Shown: positions 41,666 through 51,250, numbered from the stretch's first letter. The stretch: DNA of 64,000 nucleotides from DATFVA01 sp963832355 (GCA_963832355.1 CAWHTX010000016.1:62001-126000); one strand, 5' to 3'. Program-made: numbers and translations. The notes: generated by a model not told the origin, from the sequence alone.

Positions 41666-42311
41666 TGCGTTGAAAAATATTCAGAACGGAGATAAAGTGA
41701 TTGAAGCTGCTTATGATGCCGGGTATGAATCACTAAGCGGATTTCAGCATACTTTTAAGAAAGCTACCTCAGGCAGTCCTTCAGAGACAAAGAACGAAAA
41801 GGTTTTGTCTTTTGAACGCTTTACAACGCCCCTTGGTCCAATGATAGTAATCGGCAGTGATGAGGGTATATATCTGCTTGAATTCACTGACAGAAGGGCA
41901 CTTGAAACTGAGTTAAAACAGCTTGAGAAGAAATTTAAGTGTACCATACTGCCGGGAACTAACCATCACATTAAAGAATTAAAGTTACAGCTAAAAGAAT
42001 ATTTCGAAGGAAAACGGCAGCAGTTTGATGTACCTCTTAAAATATTCGGAACAGATTTCCAGAAGAAAGCCTGGGACGCCCTGGTAAAAATTCCTTATGG
42101 AACTACCCGTTCATATAAAACTCAGGCTGAAATTATTGGTCACCCCAGGGCAGTCCGTGCTGTTGGCACCGCTAACGGACACAACAGGATAGCTATAATA
42201 ATTCCCTGTCACCGCGTGATCGGAGAAAACGGAAAACTTACCGGGTACGGAGGCGGACTCTGGAGAAAACAGTGGCTGCTTGATCACGAAATTAAGAGTC
42301 TTAAGAAATAA
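41649..42311 (+). CDS. Ada C-terminal fragment with complete MGMT domain
   Basis: The 220-residue frame opens at an ATG that is internal to the intact ada frame. It holds the second AraC helix-turn-helix (VIEAAYDAGYESLSGFQHTFKKAT), then a complete O6-alkylguanine methyltransferase with IPYGTTRSYKTQAEIIG and active-site PCHRV. If translated from 41649 it could still repair DNA. The site has no clear Shine-Dalgarno, so expression may depend on reinitiation after the upstream stop. Confidence 0.7.
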   Translation: MFRINNALKNIQNGDKVIEAAYDAGYESLSGFQHTFKKATSGSPSETKNEKVLSFERFTTPLGPMIVIGSDEGIYLLEFTDRRALETELKQLEKKFKCTILPGTNHHIKELKLQLKEYFEGKRQQFDVPLKIFGTDFQKKAWDALVKIPYGTTRSYKTQAEIIGHPRAVRAVGTANGHNRIAIIIPCHRVIGENGKLTGYGGGLWRKQWLLDHEIKSLKK

Positions 42312-42411
42312 CACACAACTAATTTTTTTTGTTGCTTTATTCAGGAATTACCGATAACTTATTTTCCCCCTGCAAATGCTGACTTAGTAACAAATAATTT
42401 TGAGGAGTACT

Positions 42412-42996
42412 ATGAAAAAGTTCATTGTTTTTTCGGCTTTTCTGTTTCTTATAGTATTTAGTCTTCCGGTTCTGGCTCAGGATGAAAATTACCAGGAAGA
42501 GATGATGAAAGCATGGACAGAGTATATGACACCCGGTCCGATGCATGAACTTCTCTCCAAAGGAGCGGGAGAGTGGACAGGCGATATTAAAATGTGGATG
42601 GACCCCGAGCAGCCTCCAACAGAATCAATCGGTACATCGGTAATTAAACCAATACTTGGCGGAAGATATTTTGAAGGCCGGCATACAGGAACATTCAACG
42701 GTATGGATATGGACGGCAGAGAAATTTCCGGGTATGATAATGCCAAAAAGAAATTTTTCTCTACCTGGATTGATAACTTCGGTACCGGCGTAATGTACCT
42801 TGAAGGCACCTATGATGAAGGAAGTCAAACATTTACATATACAGGAACTTCGGTTGATCCGATGACAGGACAGGATGTAGCAGTTAAAGAAACTATTAAA
42901 AGAATTGACGACGATCATCACCATATGGAAATGTTTATGACGGATAATGGTAAGGAATTCAAAACTATGGAGATTGATTTTACCAGGAAGAAATAG
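42412..42996 (+). CDS. Exported DUF1579 family protein
   Basis: The 194-residue protein has a signal peptide ending at VLAQ-DEN. The DUF1579 domain covers most of the mature part: KGAGEWTGDIKMWMDPEQPP, then GRYFEGRHTG and the GYDNAKKKFFSTWIDNFGTG block. A likely beta-barrel, lipocalin-like fold is family knowledge; function is unknown. GAGGAG lies 4-5 bases before the ATG at 42412, which decides the start over a TTG 12 bases upstream. A strong terminator follows. Confidence 0.88.
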   Translation: MKKFIVFSAFLFLIVFSLPVLAQDENYQEEMMKAWTEYMTPGPMHELLSKGAGEWTGDIKMWMDPEQPPTESIGTSVIKPILGGRYFEGRHTGTFNGMDMDGREISGYDNAKKKFFSTWIDNFGTGVMYLEGTYDEGSQTFTYTGTSVDPMTGQDVAVKETIKRIDDDHHHMEMFMTDNGKEFKTMEIDFTRKK

Positions 42997-43008
42997 AATT
43001 TAGAATCG

Positions 43009-43058
43009 GGCTGTCTTCGTTTTTGTAACCGGCAAAAACAGACAGCCTGTTTTATTTT
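43009..43058 (+). terminator. Rho-independent terminator after the DUF1579 gene
   Basis: The stem GGCTGTC / GACAGCC (7 bp) encloses a second stem GTTTTTG / CAAAAAC and is followed by TGTTTTATTTT. Confidence 0.85.
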
Positions 43059-43064
43059 AAAGCT

Positions 43065-43580
43065 ATGCGCAAAATAATATTAAATCTTGCAGTAAGCCTT
43101 GACGGGTTTATTGAAGGACCCAATGGTGAATTCGACTGGTGCTTCACCGATCAGGACTACGGTATGTCTGCTTTTCTTAAAAGTATCGATACGATCTTCT
43201 TCGGAAGGCGGAGTTACGAAGTTTTGTTGAGTATGGATAGTAACCCTTATCCCGATAAAGCTAAAGTGGTATTCTCTGAAAATCGGGAATACATTGCAAA
43301 AAATGCTATATCGTTACGAATTGATCCTATCAAAATAAATGAATTAAAGGAATTCAGAGAAAATGACATCTGGCTGTTTGGCGGGGCTGAATTATTCAAC
43401 AAATTGCTCGATATGGATCTTGTTGATGAACTTCAGCTGGCTGTTCACCCCCTTATACTGGGCAGCGGCAAGCCCCTGTTTACATCAAGGGATAAAATTA
43501 TTAGATTTAACCAGGTTGAATCAAAGTCGTACTCTTCAGGAATCGTTCAACTTGTATATAGGAAACCGGGTATTAAATAA
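43065..43580 (+). CDS. Dihydrofolate reductase / RibD C-terminal family protein
   Basis: The 171-residue protein starts with LNLAVSLDGFIEGPNGEFDW, has TIFFGRRSYEVLL and IWLFGGAELFNKLLD (NADPH-binding region), and ends with LAVHPLILGSGKPLF. It is probably an NADPH-dependent reductase; relatives act on pterins or deaminated riboflavin precursors, but the substrate of such stand-alone members is usually unknown. Only 6 bases separate it from the preceding T-run, so the promoter must overlap the terminator unless some read-through occurs. Confidence 0.85.
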   Translation: MRKIILNLAVSLDGFIEGPNGEFDWCFTDQDYGMSAFLKSIDTIFFGRRSYEVLLSMDSNPYPDKAKVVFSENREYIAKNAISLRIDPIKINELKEFRENDIWLFGGAELFNKLLDMDLVDELQLAVHPLILGSGKPLFTSRDKIIRFNQVESKSYSSGIVQLVYRKPGIK

Positions 43581-43600
43581 TACGGGAAAGCGGGGAGCTT

Positions 43601-44527
43601 ATGAAAAACCTTATTCTTTTGATCTTCTTAGCAAGTCTTACCTTTGCTCAAATCGATAGTCTAACTGAAGCGTTAAAATATTATCCTCTTCAAAACGGGA
43701 ACTACTGGGAATATGCAAACTATTCCTACCAGATTATTCCTTACGAAGTAGACTCATCTTTTCATTCATTAGAAGTAACGGGAGATACATTATTATCAAA
43801 CAATAGATCCTATAAAATTCTGACAAAAAAAAATATTCCGTTTGATGGATACATTAGTAAAACATACGAGAGGATTGATTCTACTACCGCCTGCGTTTAC
43901 AGGTACACCGATGACCCTTTGTTTACGGATAATGAATACCTTGTAGACAGTCTTCTTGCTGACTCTGGCGAGTATTTCGGGGGCTCATATACAGGATTCA
44001 CTTCAAACCAGGGAATATTCCTGACTCTTTGTCTTGATAAATATGAAGACAGTGTTCTGAGTTATCCGACTGAAGTTCGGGAGTTAGAAGATGAATCGGG
44101 AATACCTGCCACAAATTTATTATTTGCAAAGGGAATAGGGTTTATCAATGCTTCATCCTGTGAATTCAGCTGCGGATCTACTGTTCTGAGATATGCAATT
44201 ATAGATAGTGTTGAATATGGTACACAAATTACTGGGGTGGGTGATGAAAGTTCGGAAAAACCCGAAAGTTTCATCCTATTTCAGAACTTTCCGAATCCCT
44301 TTAATCCAGTGACAAAAATAAATTATGTGCTGCCGCACCCCGGATATGTAACGATAAAAGTTTATGATGTACTGGGAAATGAAATTAAGACCCTTGTAAA
44401 TGAGGAAAAAAATTCCGGCAGATACGAGGTTTCTTTTGATGGCTCAAGCGCGACAAGCGGAGTATACTTCTATACTTTAAGAGCCGGAGATTTTGTTCAA
44501 TCCAGAAAGATGCTTTTAATCAAATAG
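43601..44527 (+). CDS. Secreted protein with T9SS type A sorting domain
   Basis: The 308-residue protein has a signal peptide (about 1-16, ending FAQ), a beta-rich body of about 195 residues with several Tyr/Asp motifs, and a C-terminal T9SS sorting domain starting at FILFQNFPNPFNPVTKINY and ending SRKMLLIK. It should be exported through the outer membrane and anchored to the surface. Function of the body is unknown. GGGAG precedes the ATG. A 6-bp dyad GGCTGA / TCAGCC overlaps the stop codon, next to the converging proS. Confidence 0.9.
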   Translation: MKNLILLIFLASLTFAQIDSLTEALKYYPLQNGNYWEYANYSYQIIPYEVDSSFHSLEVTGDTLLSNNRSYKILTKKNIPFDGYISKTYERIDSTTACVYRYTDDPLFTDNEYLVDSLLADSGEYFGGSYTGFTSNQGIFLTLCLDKYEDSVLSYPTEVRELEDESGIPATNLLFAKGIGFINASSCEFSCGSTVLRYAIIDSVEYGTQITGVGDESSEKPESFILFQNFPNPFNPVTKINYVLPHPGYVTIKVYDVLGNEIKTLVNEEKNSGRYEVSFDGSSATSGVYFYTLRAGDFVQSRKMLLIK

Positions 44528-44537
44528 GCTGAAGAGA

Positions 44538-46226
44538 TCAGCCAAGGAATTCAGGGATCTTATTGATTACCTGGTCAAGATCAACGTCGAATCTTTCACC
44601 GGACTTCCGGATCTTGATTTCTACCTTAAGATCTTTCAGCTTTTTATCCCCCACAATTACCTGCACCGGCATACCCAGGAGGTCTGCATCTTTAAATTTG
44701 AACCCGGCCTGGGCATCTACCCTGTCATCGAATAAAACTTCGTAGCCTGCAGTTGTCAGATCATTATAGAGTTTATCGCAGGTTTCGATGACTTCCTGCT
44801 TCTTCATATTTAGTCCCATCAGGTGGATATGGAAAGGCGCAAGGGTTTTATCCCAGATGATGCCATAGTCATCGTGATGCTGTTCGATATAGCAGGCGAG
44901 AACACGTTCCACACCAATGCCGTAGCTTCCCATAATAATAGGATTTTCCTTACCGTTCTCATCGAGGAAATTAGCGCCCATTGAAGTAGAATATTTTGTC
45001 CCGAGCTTAAAAATATGCCCCAGTTCTATAGCAGTAAAAACCTCAAGCTTATGGTCGCATCTTGGGCAGGATTCACCTGAATTTATGGAGCGCAGATCAA
45101 AGTATTCGATGTCATTAGCATCTCTCTGAAGATCTATACCTCCTAAGTGATAATCGGTTTCATTAGCACCGCTGTACATATTGTTTGCATCTTTAAGTCT
45201 TAGGTCAGCAATAATCTTTCCTTTATATCCGACAGGACCGATCGAGCCGGCCTCAGCCCCTGTAATTTTCACTAGTTCCTCAGGATGAGCAGGACGGACA
45301 GCACCGCCGAGGGCCCGCTCAAGCTTGGCCTCATTTACATCTTCATTTCCCAGCATCAGAACAAGCACAGGGTTACCGTTATGGACATAAACTCTTGACT
45401 TGGCACACTGAGTTTCATCTATCTTCAGAAATTCACAAAGCTCGTCTATCGACCTGACATCAGGTGTATGGATCTTCTTTATTTCCTCGCTCTTATCATC
45501 CCTCTGTCTGGCGTCGACTTTAGAAGTTGCTACCTCCAGATTAGCAGCGTACCCGCAGTTCTCACAATGGGCAACTGTATCCTCGCCGGCATCCGACTTA
45601 ACCATAAATTCCTCAGAACCGGAACCACCCATTGCACCGCTTGATGCTCCTACAATGAAATACGATAAATGGCAGCGGTCGAAGATATTCCTGTAAGCTT
45701 TGTCGTGTAAACTGTAAGAATGATCGAGTCCCTCAGGAGAAACATCAAATGAATAGGCATCCTTCATAAGGAACTGTCGTCCCCGTATCACACCGCTCCT
45801 CGGTCTTGATTCATTTCTAAACTTTGTCTGGATCTGGTACCATATCTGGGGCATATCTTTATATGACTTCAGGACATTCCTTGCGTGGAACGTCATTATC
45901 TCTTCGTGGGTAGGTGCAAGAACATATTCCCTGTTCACAACATGAAAAAGAATATCACCGAAAGCTTCCACCCTTCCGGTTTCCTCCCAGATCTCCTTAG
46001 GGTTCAATGCGGGAAGATGGAACTCTTGTCCCCCTATCGCATTCATTTCTTCACGGATAATTTCGGATATTTTTCTGACAACACGGTAACCTACCGGCAG
46101 GAATGAATAAATACCTGCAGATAGCATGCGGATCATACCGGCCCTGAGCATAAGAATATGGCTGGTAACTACTGCGTCGCTTGGTACTTCTTTTAACGTT
46201 GGAACAAAGGATTTGCTTAATCTCAT
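44538..46226 (-). CDS. proS: Prolyl-tRNA synthetase, bacterial type with editing insert
   Basis: The 562-residue class II synthetase has MRLSKSFVPTLKEVPSDA at the N-terminus, motif 2 FRNESRPRSGVIRGRQF, the YbaK-fold INS editing domain (about residues 225-385) containing the VRPAHPEEL and IADLRLKDANNMYSGANE blocks, motif 3 GSYGIGVERVLA and an anticodon-binding domain. The ATG at 46226 fits the family start; an upstream in-frame extension to 46310 is not conserved-looking. It is divergent from ppa. Confidence 0.95.
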   Translation of the reverse strand: MRLSKSFVPTLKEVPSDAVVTSHILMLRAGMIRMLSAGIYSFLPVGYRVVRKISEIIREEMNAIGGQEFHLPALNPKEIWEETGRVEAFGDILFHVVNREYVLAPTHEEIMTFHARNVLKSYKDMPQIWYQIQTKFRNESRPRSGVIRGRQFLMKDAYSFDVSPEGLDHSYSLHDKAYRNIFDRCHLSYFIVGASSGAMGGSGSEEFMVKSDAGEDTVAHCENCGYAANLEVATSKVDARQRDDKSEEIKKIHTPDVRSIDELCEFLKIDETQCAKSRVYVHNGNPVLVLMLGNEDVNEAKLERALGGAVRPAHPEELVKITGAEAGSIGPVGYKGKIIADLRLKDANNMYSGANETDYHLGGIDLQRDANDIEYFDLRSINSGESCPRCDHKLEVFTAIELGHIFKLGTKYSTSMGANFLDENGKENPIIMGSYGIGVERVLACYIEQHHDDYGIIWDKTLAPFHIHLMGLNMKKQEVIETCDKLYNDLTTAGYEVLFDDRVDAQAGFKFKDADLLGMPVQVIVGDKKLKDLKVEIKIRKSGERFDVDLDQVINKIPEFLG

Positions 46227-46372
46227 AGTATTTTTACTGAAATAGGATAATAAAAACTTTAAATAGTTGTCAAAAATAAAGATTTGATGATGCTTATCAA
46301 AATAAGCCATATTGGAATTTTAATTGCCCTTTTAAAAGTATAATTTCAGAGGGTAAAATTATTAAGGATAAT

Positions 46373-46930
46373 ATGAAGCACGTAAGCAACCCATGGCATT
46401 CAGTGACGCCGGGAAATGATGCACCCCGTGTAGTTAACAGTATTATAGAGATACCTAAAGGATCGAAGGGTAAGTATGAACTGGATAAGGCAAGCGGACT
46501 GCTGAGGCTTGACCGCGTATTGTTTTCCTCGGTTCATTATCCGGCAAATTACGGATTTATTCCGCAGACTTACTGCGATGACAAGGATCCGCTGGATATC
46601 CTGGTGATCTGTTCTATTGATGTAGACCCACTGTGTATAATTGAAAGTAAGGTAATCGGGGTAATGCATATGACTGACCAGGAACAGACTGACGATAAAA
46701 TAATTGCCGTGGCTAAGAACGATATGTCAGTTAATTATATCAACGATATAAATGAACTCCCGCCGCATACCTCAGTAGAATTGAAACGGTTCTTTGAGGA
46801 TTATAAAAAGCTGGAACAGAAGGAGGTTCTTGTAAAGGATTTCCTTGGGAAAGAGAAAGCATATAAAATTATTGAAGAGAGTCTAACCATGTACAAAGAC
46901 AATGCTGAGAAATTAAGAGCTATGTCCTAG
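46373..46930 (+). CDS. ppa: Soluble inorganic pyrophosphatase, family I
   Basis: The 185-residue cytoplasmic enzyme has GSKGKYELDKASGLLRLDR, the YPANYGFIPQT block and the metal-binding DDKDPLDILV signature (D-x-D-P-x-D). It hydrolyses pyrophosphate made by biosynthesis, including aminoacyl-tRNA synthesis by the adjacent proS. AAGGA precedes the ATG. Its end overlaps the converging U32 gene by 11 bases. Confidence 0.95.
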   Translation: MKHVSNPWHSVTPGNDAPRVVNSIIEIPKGSKGKYELDKASGLLRLDRVLFSSVHYPANYGFIPQTYCDDKDPLDILVICSIDVDPLCIIESKVIGVMHMTDQEQTDDKIIAVAKNDMSVNYINDINELPPHTSVELKRFFEDYKKLEQKEVLVKDFLGKEKAYKIIEESLTMYKDNAEKLRAMS

Positions 46931-48176
46931 TCTTTATTCTTTTCTTTACCGGGGCTTCTTTGATAAGGTATACCGCATCCCGTGGTCTTACCATATCATT
47001 GCACTTAAAAGTGATCTTCATTCCTTTAGAGGCAGATTTTATGCTGCGCTCATCCTCAAGTATATTCTCAACTTTAAGCTGAACCACGCCGGTAGTCTCC
47101 CCGATAATGTATATCTCATCCCCTTCGTTTAGAGTACCGGCATCAACAGAAATATATACCGCACCGGCTTGTTTATAATAGTTAAGGACTTTACCAAGAT
47201 ATTCTTTTCTTTTGCTGGCTTTGCTGCCGTATATATCAGCATATTCATCGGCACCGGGAGTATTAAAATAAAATCCTGTCGAGAATCCCCGGTTGAATAC
47301 TTTCTCAAGTCCTTCGGTAAGCTCCTTTTTGATTTCGGGAGTAAGTTTGTTTTCATAGTAAAGATCGATGGCCCTCCTGTAAGCTGATGTTACAGCGGCT
47401 GCGTATTCGGGACTCCTTTTTCTACCTTCAATTTTGAAAGAATCAACGCCTGTTTCTATAAGCTGATCGATAAAACCGAGGGTGCACAGATCTTCAGGCG
47501 ATAGTATGTAATCTTCACCCACGATCATGCTTTTACCGATAGTCGGATCATATACTTCGTACTCTCTTCTGCAGGGCTGGATACATTCACCGCGGTTGGC
47601 GCTCTTATCGAAGAGATGATGGCTCATAAAGCACCTTCCGCTTACAGCAATACACATAGCTCCATGCACAAACACTTCAATCTCAAGGTCGGTAAGAGCC
47701 CTCACTTTTTTAATATCTTCCAGCGAACATTCCCTTGCCAGCACTATCCTTTCTGCACCCATTTCCTTATAAAAATTTGCGGCAAGCGAATTGGATACAG
47801 ACCCCTGAGTGGAGATACAGAACGGCATCCCTGCCTCTTTACATAGCTGCACAACCGAGAAATCCCAGCAGATTATTCTATCAACCCCGGCTTCTTTGGC
47901 TTTAAGGATGATATCCCTGAGCTGATCTAATTCTTCTTCATAGATAATTGTGTTGAGTGTAAGGTAAGTCCTGACATTATTTTCCTTACAATAGGAGGTG
48001 AGTTCAGGAAGGTTATCAGTCTTAAAGTTTGAGGCTTTCGCCCTCATATTCAGTTTTTCTACGCCGAAGTAAACGGCATCGGCCCCTGCCTTAACCACTG
48101 CTGTTAGCATGGTCTTATTACCTGCAGGGGCCATAAGCTCTGGTTTGCTGTTAGTTGTCTGTCGTGAGTTTATCAT
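46920..48176 (-). CDS. Peptidase U32 family protein (TrhP/RlhA type)
   Basis: The 418-residue protein matches the U32 signature exactly: EVFVHGAMCIAVSGRCFMS at about residues 167-185, with further Cys in RGECIQPCRREYEVY. Better studied relatives (TrhP, RlhA) hydroxylate tRNA or rRNA pyrimidines and are not proteases, so an RNA-modification role is more likely. The N-terminal TIM-barrel part starts KPELMAPAGNK. The C-terminal beta-barrel domain has YISVDAGTLNEGDEIYIIGE. It is the last gene before pepT on this strand, with 41 bases between. Confidence 0.9.
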   Translation of the reverse strand: MINSRQTTNSKPELMAPAGNKTMLTAVVKAGADAVYFGVEKLNMRAKASNFKTDNLPELTSYCKENNVRTYLTLNTIIYEEELDQLRDIILKAKEAGVDRIICWDFSVVQLCKEAGMPFCISTQGSVSNSLAANFYKEMGAERIVLARECSLEDIKKVRALTDLEIEVFVHGAMCIAVSGRCFMSHHLFDKSANRGECIQPCRREYEVYDPTIGKSMIVGEDYILSPEDLCTLGFIDQLIETGVDSFKIEGRKRSPEYAAAVTSAYRRAIDLYYENKLTPEIKKELTEGLEKVFNRGFSTGFYFNTPGADEYADIYGSKASKRKEYLGKVLNYYKQAGAVYISVDAGTLNEGDEIYIIGETTGVVQLKVENILEDERSIKSASKGMKITFKCNDMVRPRDAVYLIKEAPVKKRIKTRT

Positions 48177-48217
48177 AATTTATCTAAAACCTTATTAGTA
48201 CGTATCGGAAATTCTAC

Positions 48218-49468
48218 TTACGACTTTTCTTCCCAAATTTTTGCAATTTCGATTATAACTCTAACCGCCATCTCCATATCCTGGATGGCAACCCATTCTA
48301 CCTTTGAGTGGAAACTATGTTCCCCCGCAAAGATATTAGGACACGGCAGTCCCATAAATGAAAGTCTCGAACCATCTGTACCCCCGCGGATTGGATGCAT
48401 AATGGGCTCAATATCCAGATTCTTCATTGCCTGTTCAGCATAATCAGTAACCTGCGGATGCTGGACAAGAATTTCCTTCATATTCCGATACTGCTCAATT
48501 ACCTCAAATTCCAGCTTTGCTGCAGGATATTTTTTTACTGTTTTCTCGGCAAGATCTTTTAAAAGAGCTTCATATTCTTTGAGTTTTGGAGTCTCAAAAT
48601 CCCTGATGATAAATTTCAATACTGCCATCTCTTCATTACCATTGAAGTTAGTGCAGTGAACATAACCTTCACGTTTTTCTGTAGTCTCGGGAGAAAGTCT
48701 GTCTTTCGGGAGACTTTCCATAAATTCAGATGCAACCCTTACAGCATTAACCATAATGCCTTTAGCGTAGCCCGGATGAATATTTTTTCCGTGTATCTTA
48801 ATAGTAACTGCATCGGCGCTGAATGTTTCAGATTCAACTTCTCCGCGGCTCTGACCGTCCATAGTGTATGCATACTTTGCACCAAATTTTTTGACATCAA
48901 ATTTCTCTGTTCCTCTTCCAACTTCTTCATCTGGTGTAAAGCAGATTTTTATAGGGCCATGTTTTACTTCAGGATGGGTTAACCAGTAATTAACCGCATC
49001 AACAATTTCAGCAACACCTGACTTATTGTCAGCACCAAGAAGGGTGGTTCCGTCTGCAGTTATAATATCGAATCCCTTCATGTTCTTAAGGTCGGGGTTC
49101 TCACTTTCAAGTATAACCTGGGAAGGATCTTTGGGAAGTTTTATGTCTCCTCCCTGGTAGTTTTTATGAATGACAGGGTTTACACCCGCACCGGTAACAG
49201 CAGGAGAAGTATCAACGTGGGCAATAAATCCGATTGCTGGTACATTTTTATCCGAATTAGACGGGAGGGTTGCCATTACATAACCATGTTCATCCATATG
49301 GGAGTCTTCCAGACCCATTTTTTTCAATTCTTCGGCAAGGGCTTTTGAAAGAACTTTCTGTTTTTCTGTTGAAGGGAAGGATGTTGATTCTTCGTCTGAT
49401 TGAGTATCGTATTTTACGTATTCAAGAAACCGATCGACGCAGGTAAATTTATATTTATCATCAAACAT
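48218..49468 (-). CDS. pepT: Peptidase T (tripeptide aminopeptidase)
   Basis: The 416-residue M20 zinc metallopeptidase removes N-terminal residues from tripeptides in the cytoplasm. The motifs are AIGFIAHVDTSPA (His and catalytic Asp), TLLGADNKSGVAEI (bridging Asp), CFTPDEEVGRG (Glu pair) and PIRGGTDGSRLSFMGLPCPNIFAG. It may use peptides delivered by the oligopeptide transporter, but is not linked to it. It lies upstream of the U32 gene on the same strand. Confidence 0.95.
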   Translation of the reverse strand: MFDDKYKFTCVDRFLEYVKYDTQSDEESTSFPSTEKQKVLSKALAEELKKMGLEDSHMDEHGYVMATLPSNSDKNVPAIGFIAHVDTSPAVTGAGVNPVIHKNYQGGDIKLPKDPSQVILESENPDLKNMKGFDIITADGTTLLGADNKSGVAEIVDAVNYWLTHPEVKHGPIKICFTPDEEVGRGTEKFDVKKFGAKYAYTMDGQSRGEVESETFSADAVTIKIHGKNIHPGYAKGIMVNAVRVASEFMESLPKDRLSPETTEKREGYVHCTNFNGNEEMAVLKFIIRDFETPKLKEYEALLKDLAEKTVKKYPAAKLEFEVIEQYRNMKEILVQHPQVTDYAEQAMKNLDIEPIMHPIRGGTDGSRLSFMGLPCPNIFAGEHSFHSKVEWVAIQDMEMAVRVIIEIAKIWEEKS

Positions 49469-49622
49469 TGGTACCTCTAGTTTTTTATAGTTAGATCAAC
49501 TAAACTATCTAAAATAGCCATTACTAGCAACCAAAAGGGTCAATATGGACCAAAATGAAAGGTAGTCCGATCTCCTTTATTCTAATGAAATTCCGTGATA
49601 TGATGTACTGATTGATTAGAAT

Positions 49623-51224
49623 CTATTTTAAGAGAAGTATTTTTCTTACAAGCGAAGTTTCGGGAGTTAAAAGCGAGATGAAATATATTCCTGAGCTTAA
49701 ACCTCTGCCATTAAAGAGCATTTTATAGTTGCCTGGAGATAAATATCCGTTGTGAAGTACTGAAACAGTTTCACCCAGAATATTTGTCACCCGAAGAACG
49801 ACGTTTGTTCCATGCGGAAGGTGAAATTCGACAGTAGTTGAAGGGTTGAAAGGGTTAGGATAATTCTGGGAAAGACTTATCCGATCGGGAATGATTTCCT
49901 GTTCCATTACAGAACTCGGAGAAGAAAATAATAGGGTTATGTCTCCTATGGATGTCATAGTACTATCTATAATAATTTTGTCGCTAACTACATCTTCATA
50001 ACCGATTTTCTGGGCAACCAAATAATAGCTGCCGTAGGGAAGAAAATTCTCCCTGAAGTTTCCATCAGCCTGTGAAAAGGCATAAGTGATAAGATTATTT
50101 TCGGCAGATTGAGCATAAATAATTGCATCGGTAACTATACTGTCACGTTTACCTGCAATTCCCACAGTACCAGATATGATGCCTCCTCCTACGGAAGAAT
50201 CTCTGGGCATATAAATATCTGCATTAATAAGTTGTGAACCGATATAAACAGAGTCGGCATCCTGCCAGAACCCGGGATTATTTCCCAGGGTATCATAATA
50301 GGATGGGACATAGTAATCGGAAAATGACTGGATATAATAATAGCCGGGATTAATAATGTTATCGATTGTGTAAGTACCGGTCTCATCAACGAAGGCTGCA
50401 TAAGCCCCTCCCAACGCAGGCGTATTAAGTTTACCAGGCGCAATTTTATCTGGGGTATGGGTACCGCTTCTGACAATTACAATACCTTTTTTTAAAGGAT
50501 AGATTGCAAGAGAATCATATATTTTTCCGGAAACAGAAATCTGTGTGGGAGTTGCCTTTACCAGATTTATATCTGTGCTGGTAATCCCGTTAGTATCGAC
50601 AAATACCTGAGTAGCGCTAAGCGGGTCAAATTGCTGATCGTAGAATGATACATAATAGGAATCTTTAGCGGCTGCCACCGAATAATTACCGACCGGAAGT
50701 TCAACAGAATAATTTCCTGCAGCATCAGAAACACTCTGTGCGATTACGAAATTTCCACCATACAGAAAATATAGATCTGCATTTGCTACGGGAAGTCCAT
50801 CTGAACTTACACTTCCCTGTAAAGTTCCGGAGTAGTATTCATCTTCATAGTAGTCAATCTTAATTTTAAGATATTCGTAAGGATTCACTCCATTATTATA
50901 AATATACAGTGTATCCTCGATATCCTCATAAGTATAATTAAGGTAACCCGAAAGTATACAATCCATCAAGATTGAATCACCGGGCGCAATGGAAATAGGA
51001 TACCTCCAGTAATTGTTAAATCTCAAATAATAAAAATCATTCTTACTGTAATAAATACTGTCTATTTGTAGTGTTTGATCGCCGGTGTTCACAAAATAAG
51101 CATTCTGGAGCCTGTGAAAGACATCGTGGTATTCCAGTTCATCCGGATATAACTGCAGTACGGGCTGAGCTTTTGCAGAAATAAAGAAAAGTAATACGAA
51201 AATACCTGCGGTTAAAAATCTCAT
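49623..51224 (-). CDS. Large secreted protein with carboxypeptidase-regulatory-like repeats and T9SS sorting domain
   Basis: The 533-residue protein has a signal peptide (about 1-19, ending AKAQ), a beta-rich N-terminal domain (about 20-125), then three carboxypeptidase-regulatory-like beta-sandwich units (starts GSVSSDGLPVANADLY, GKIYDSLAIYPLKKG and GTVGIAGKRDSIVTDA), and a T9SS type A tail with NYPNPFNPSTTVEF and final RKILLLK. It is surface exposed. The function is probably adhesion or structural. It is divergent from the sigma factor gene across 77 bases. Confidence 0.9.
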   Translation of the reverse strand: MRFLTAGIFVLLFFISAKAQPVLQLYPDELEYHDVFHRLQNAYFVNTGDQTLQIDSIYYSKNDFYYLRFNNYWRYPISIAPGDSILMDCILSGYLNYTYEDIEDTLYIYNNGVNPYEYLKIKIDYYEDEYYSGTLQGSVSSDGLPVANADLYFLYGGNFVIAQSVSDAAGNYSVELPVGNYSVAAAKDSYYVSFYDQQFDPLSATQVFVDTNGITSTDINLVKATPTQISVSGKIYDSLAIYPLKKGIVIVRSGTHTPDKIAPGKLNTPALGGAYAAFVDETGTYTIDNIINPGYYYIQSFSDYYVPSYYDTLGNNPGFWQDADSVYIGSQLINADIYMPRDSSVGGGIISGTVGIAGKRDSIVTDAIIYAQSAENNLITYAFSQADGNFRENFLPYGSYYLVAQKIGYEDVVSDKIIIDSTMTSIGDITLLFSSPSSVMEQEIIPDRISLSQNYPNPFNPSTTVEFHLPHGTNVVLRVTNILGETVSVLHNGYLSPGNYKMLFNGRGLSSGIYFISLLTPETSLVRKILLLK

Positions 51225-51250
51225 TATAATTGTTTAAGTTGAGTAGAATA

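Larger units (their letters stand above)
41255..42311 (+). pseudogene. ada: ada, methyl-phosphotriester/O6-methylguanine repair regulator, frameshifted
   Basis: The two halves read as one Ada protein of about 351 residues if one C of the CC at 41642-41643 is removed: the protein then continues FHAY-QRMFRINNALK across the join. The first half gives the zinc domain with Cys37, Cys41, Cys68 and Cys71 and the first AraC helix-turn-helix. The second half gives the rest of the DNA-binding domain and the MGMT domain with IIIPCHRVIG. As it stands the N-terminal half ends in a short out-of-frame tail (PENVQDK). This is a recent mutation or an assembly error, since both halves are otherwise well conserved. 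Confidence 0.85.

Noticed and set aside
44527..44543. GGCTGA / TCAGCC dyad as a terminator between the T9SS gene and proS
   Set aside because: Only 6 bp, overlaps the stop codon and has no T-run on either strand.
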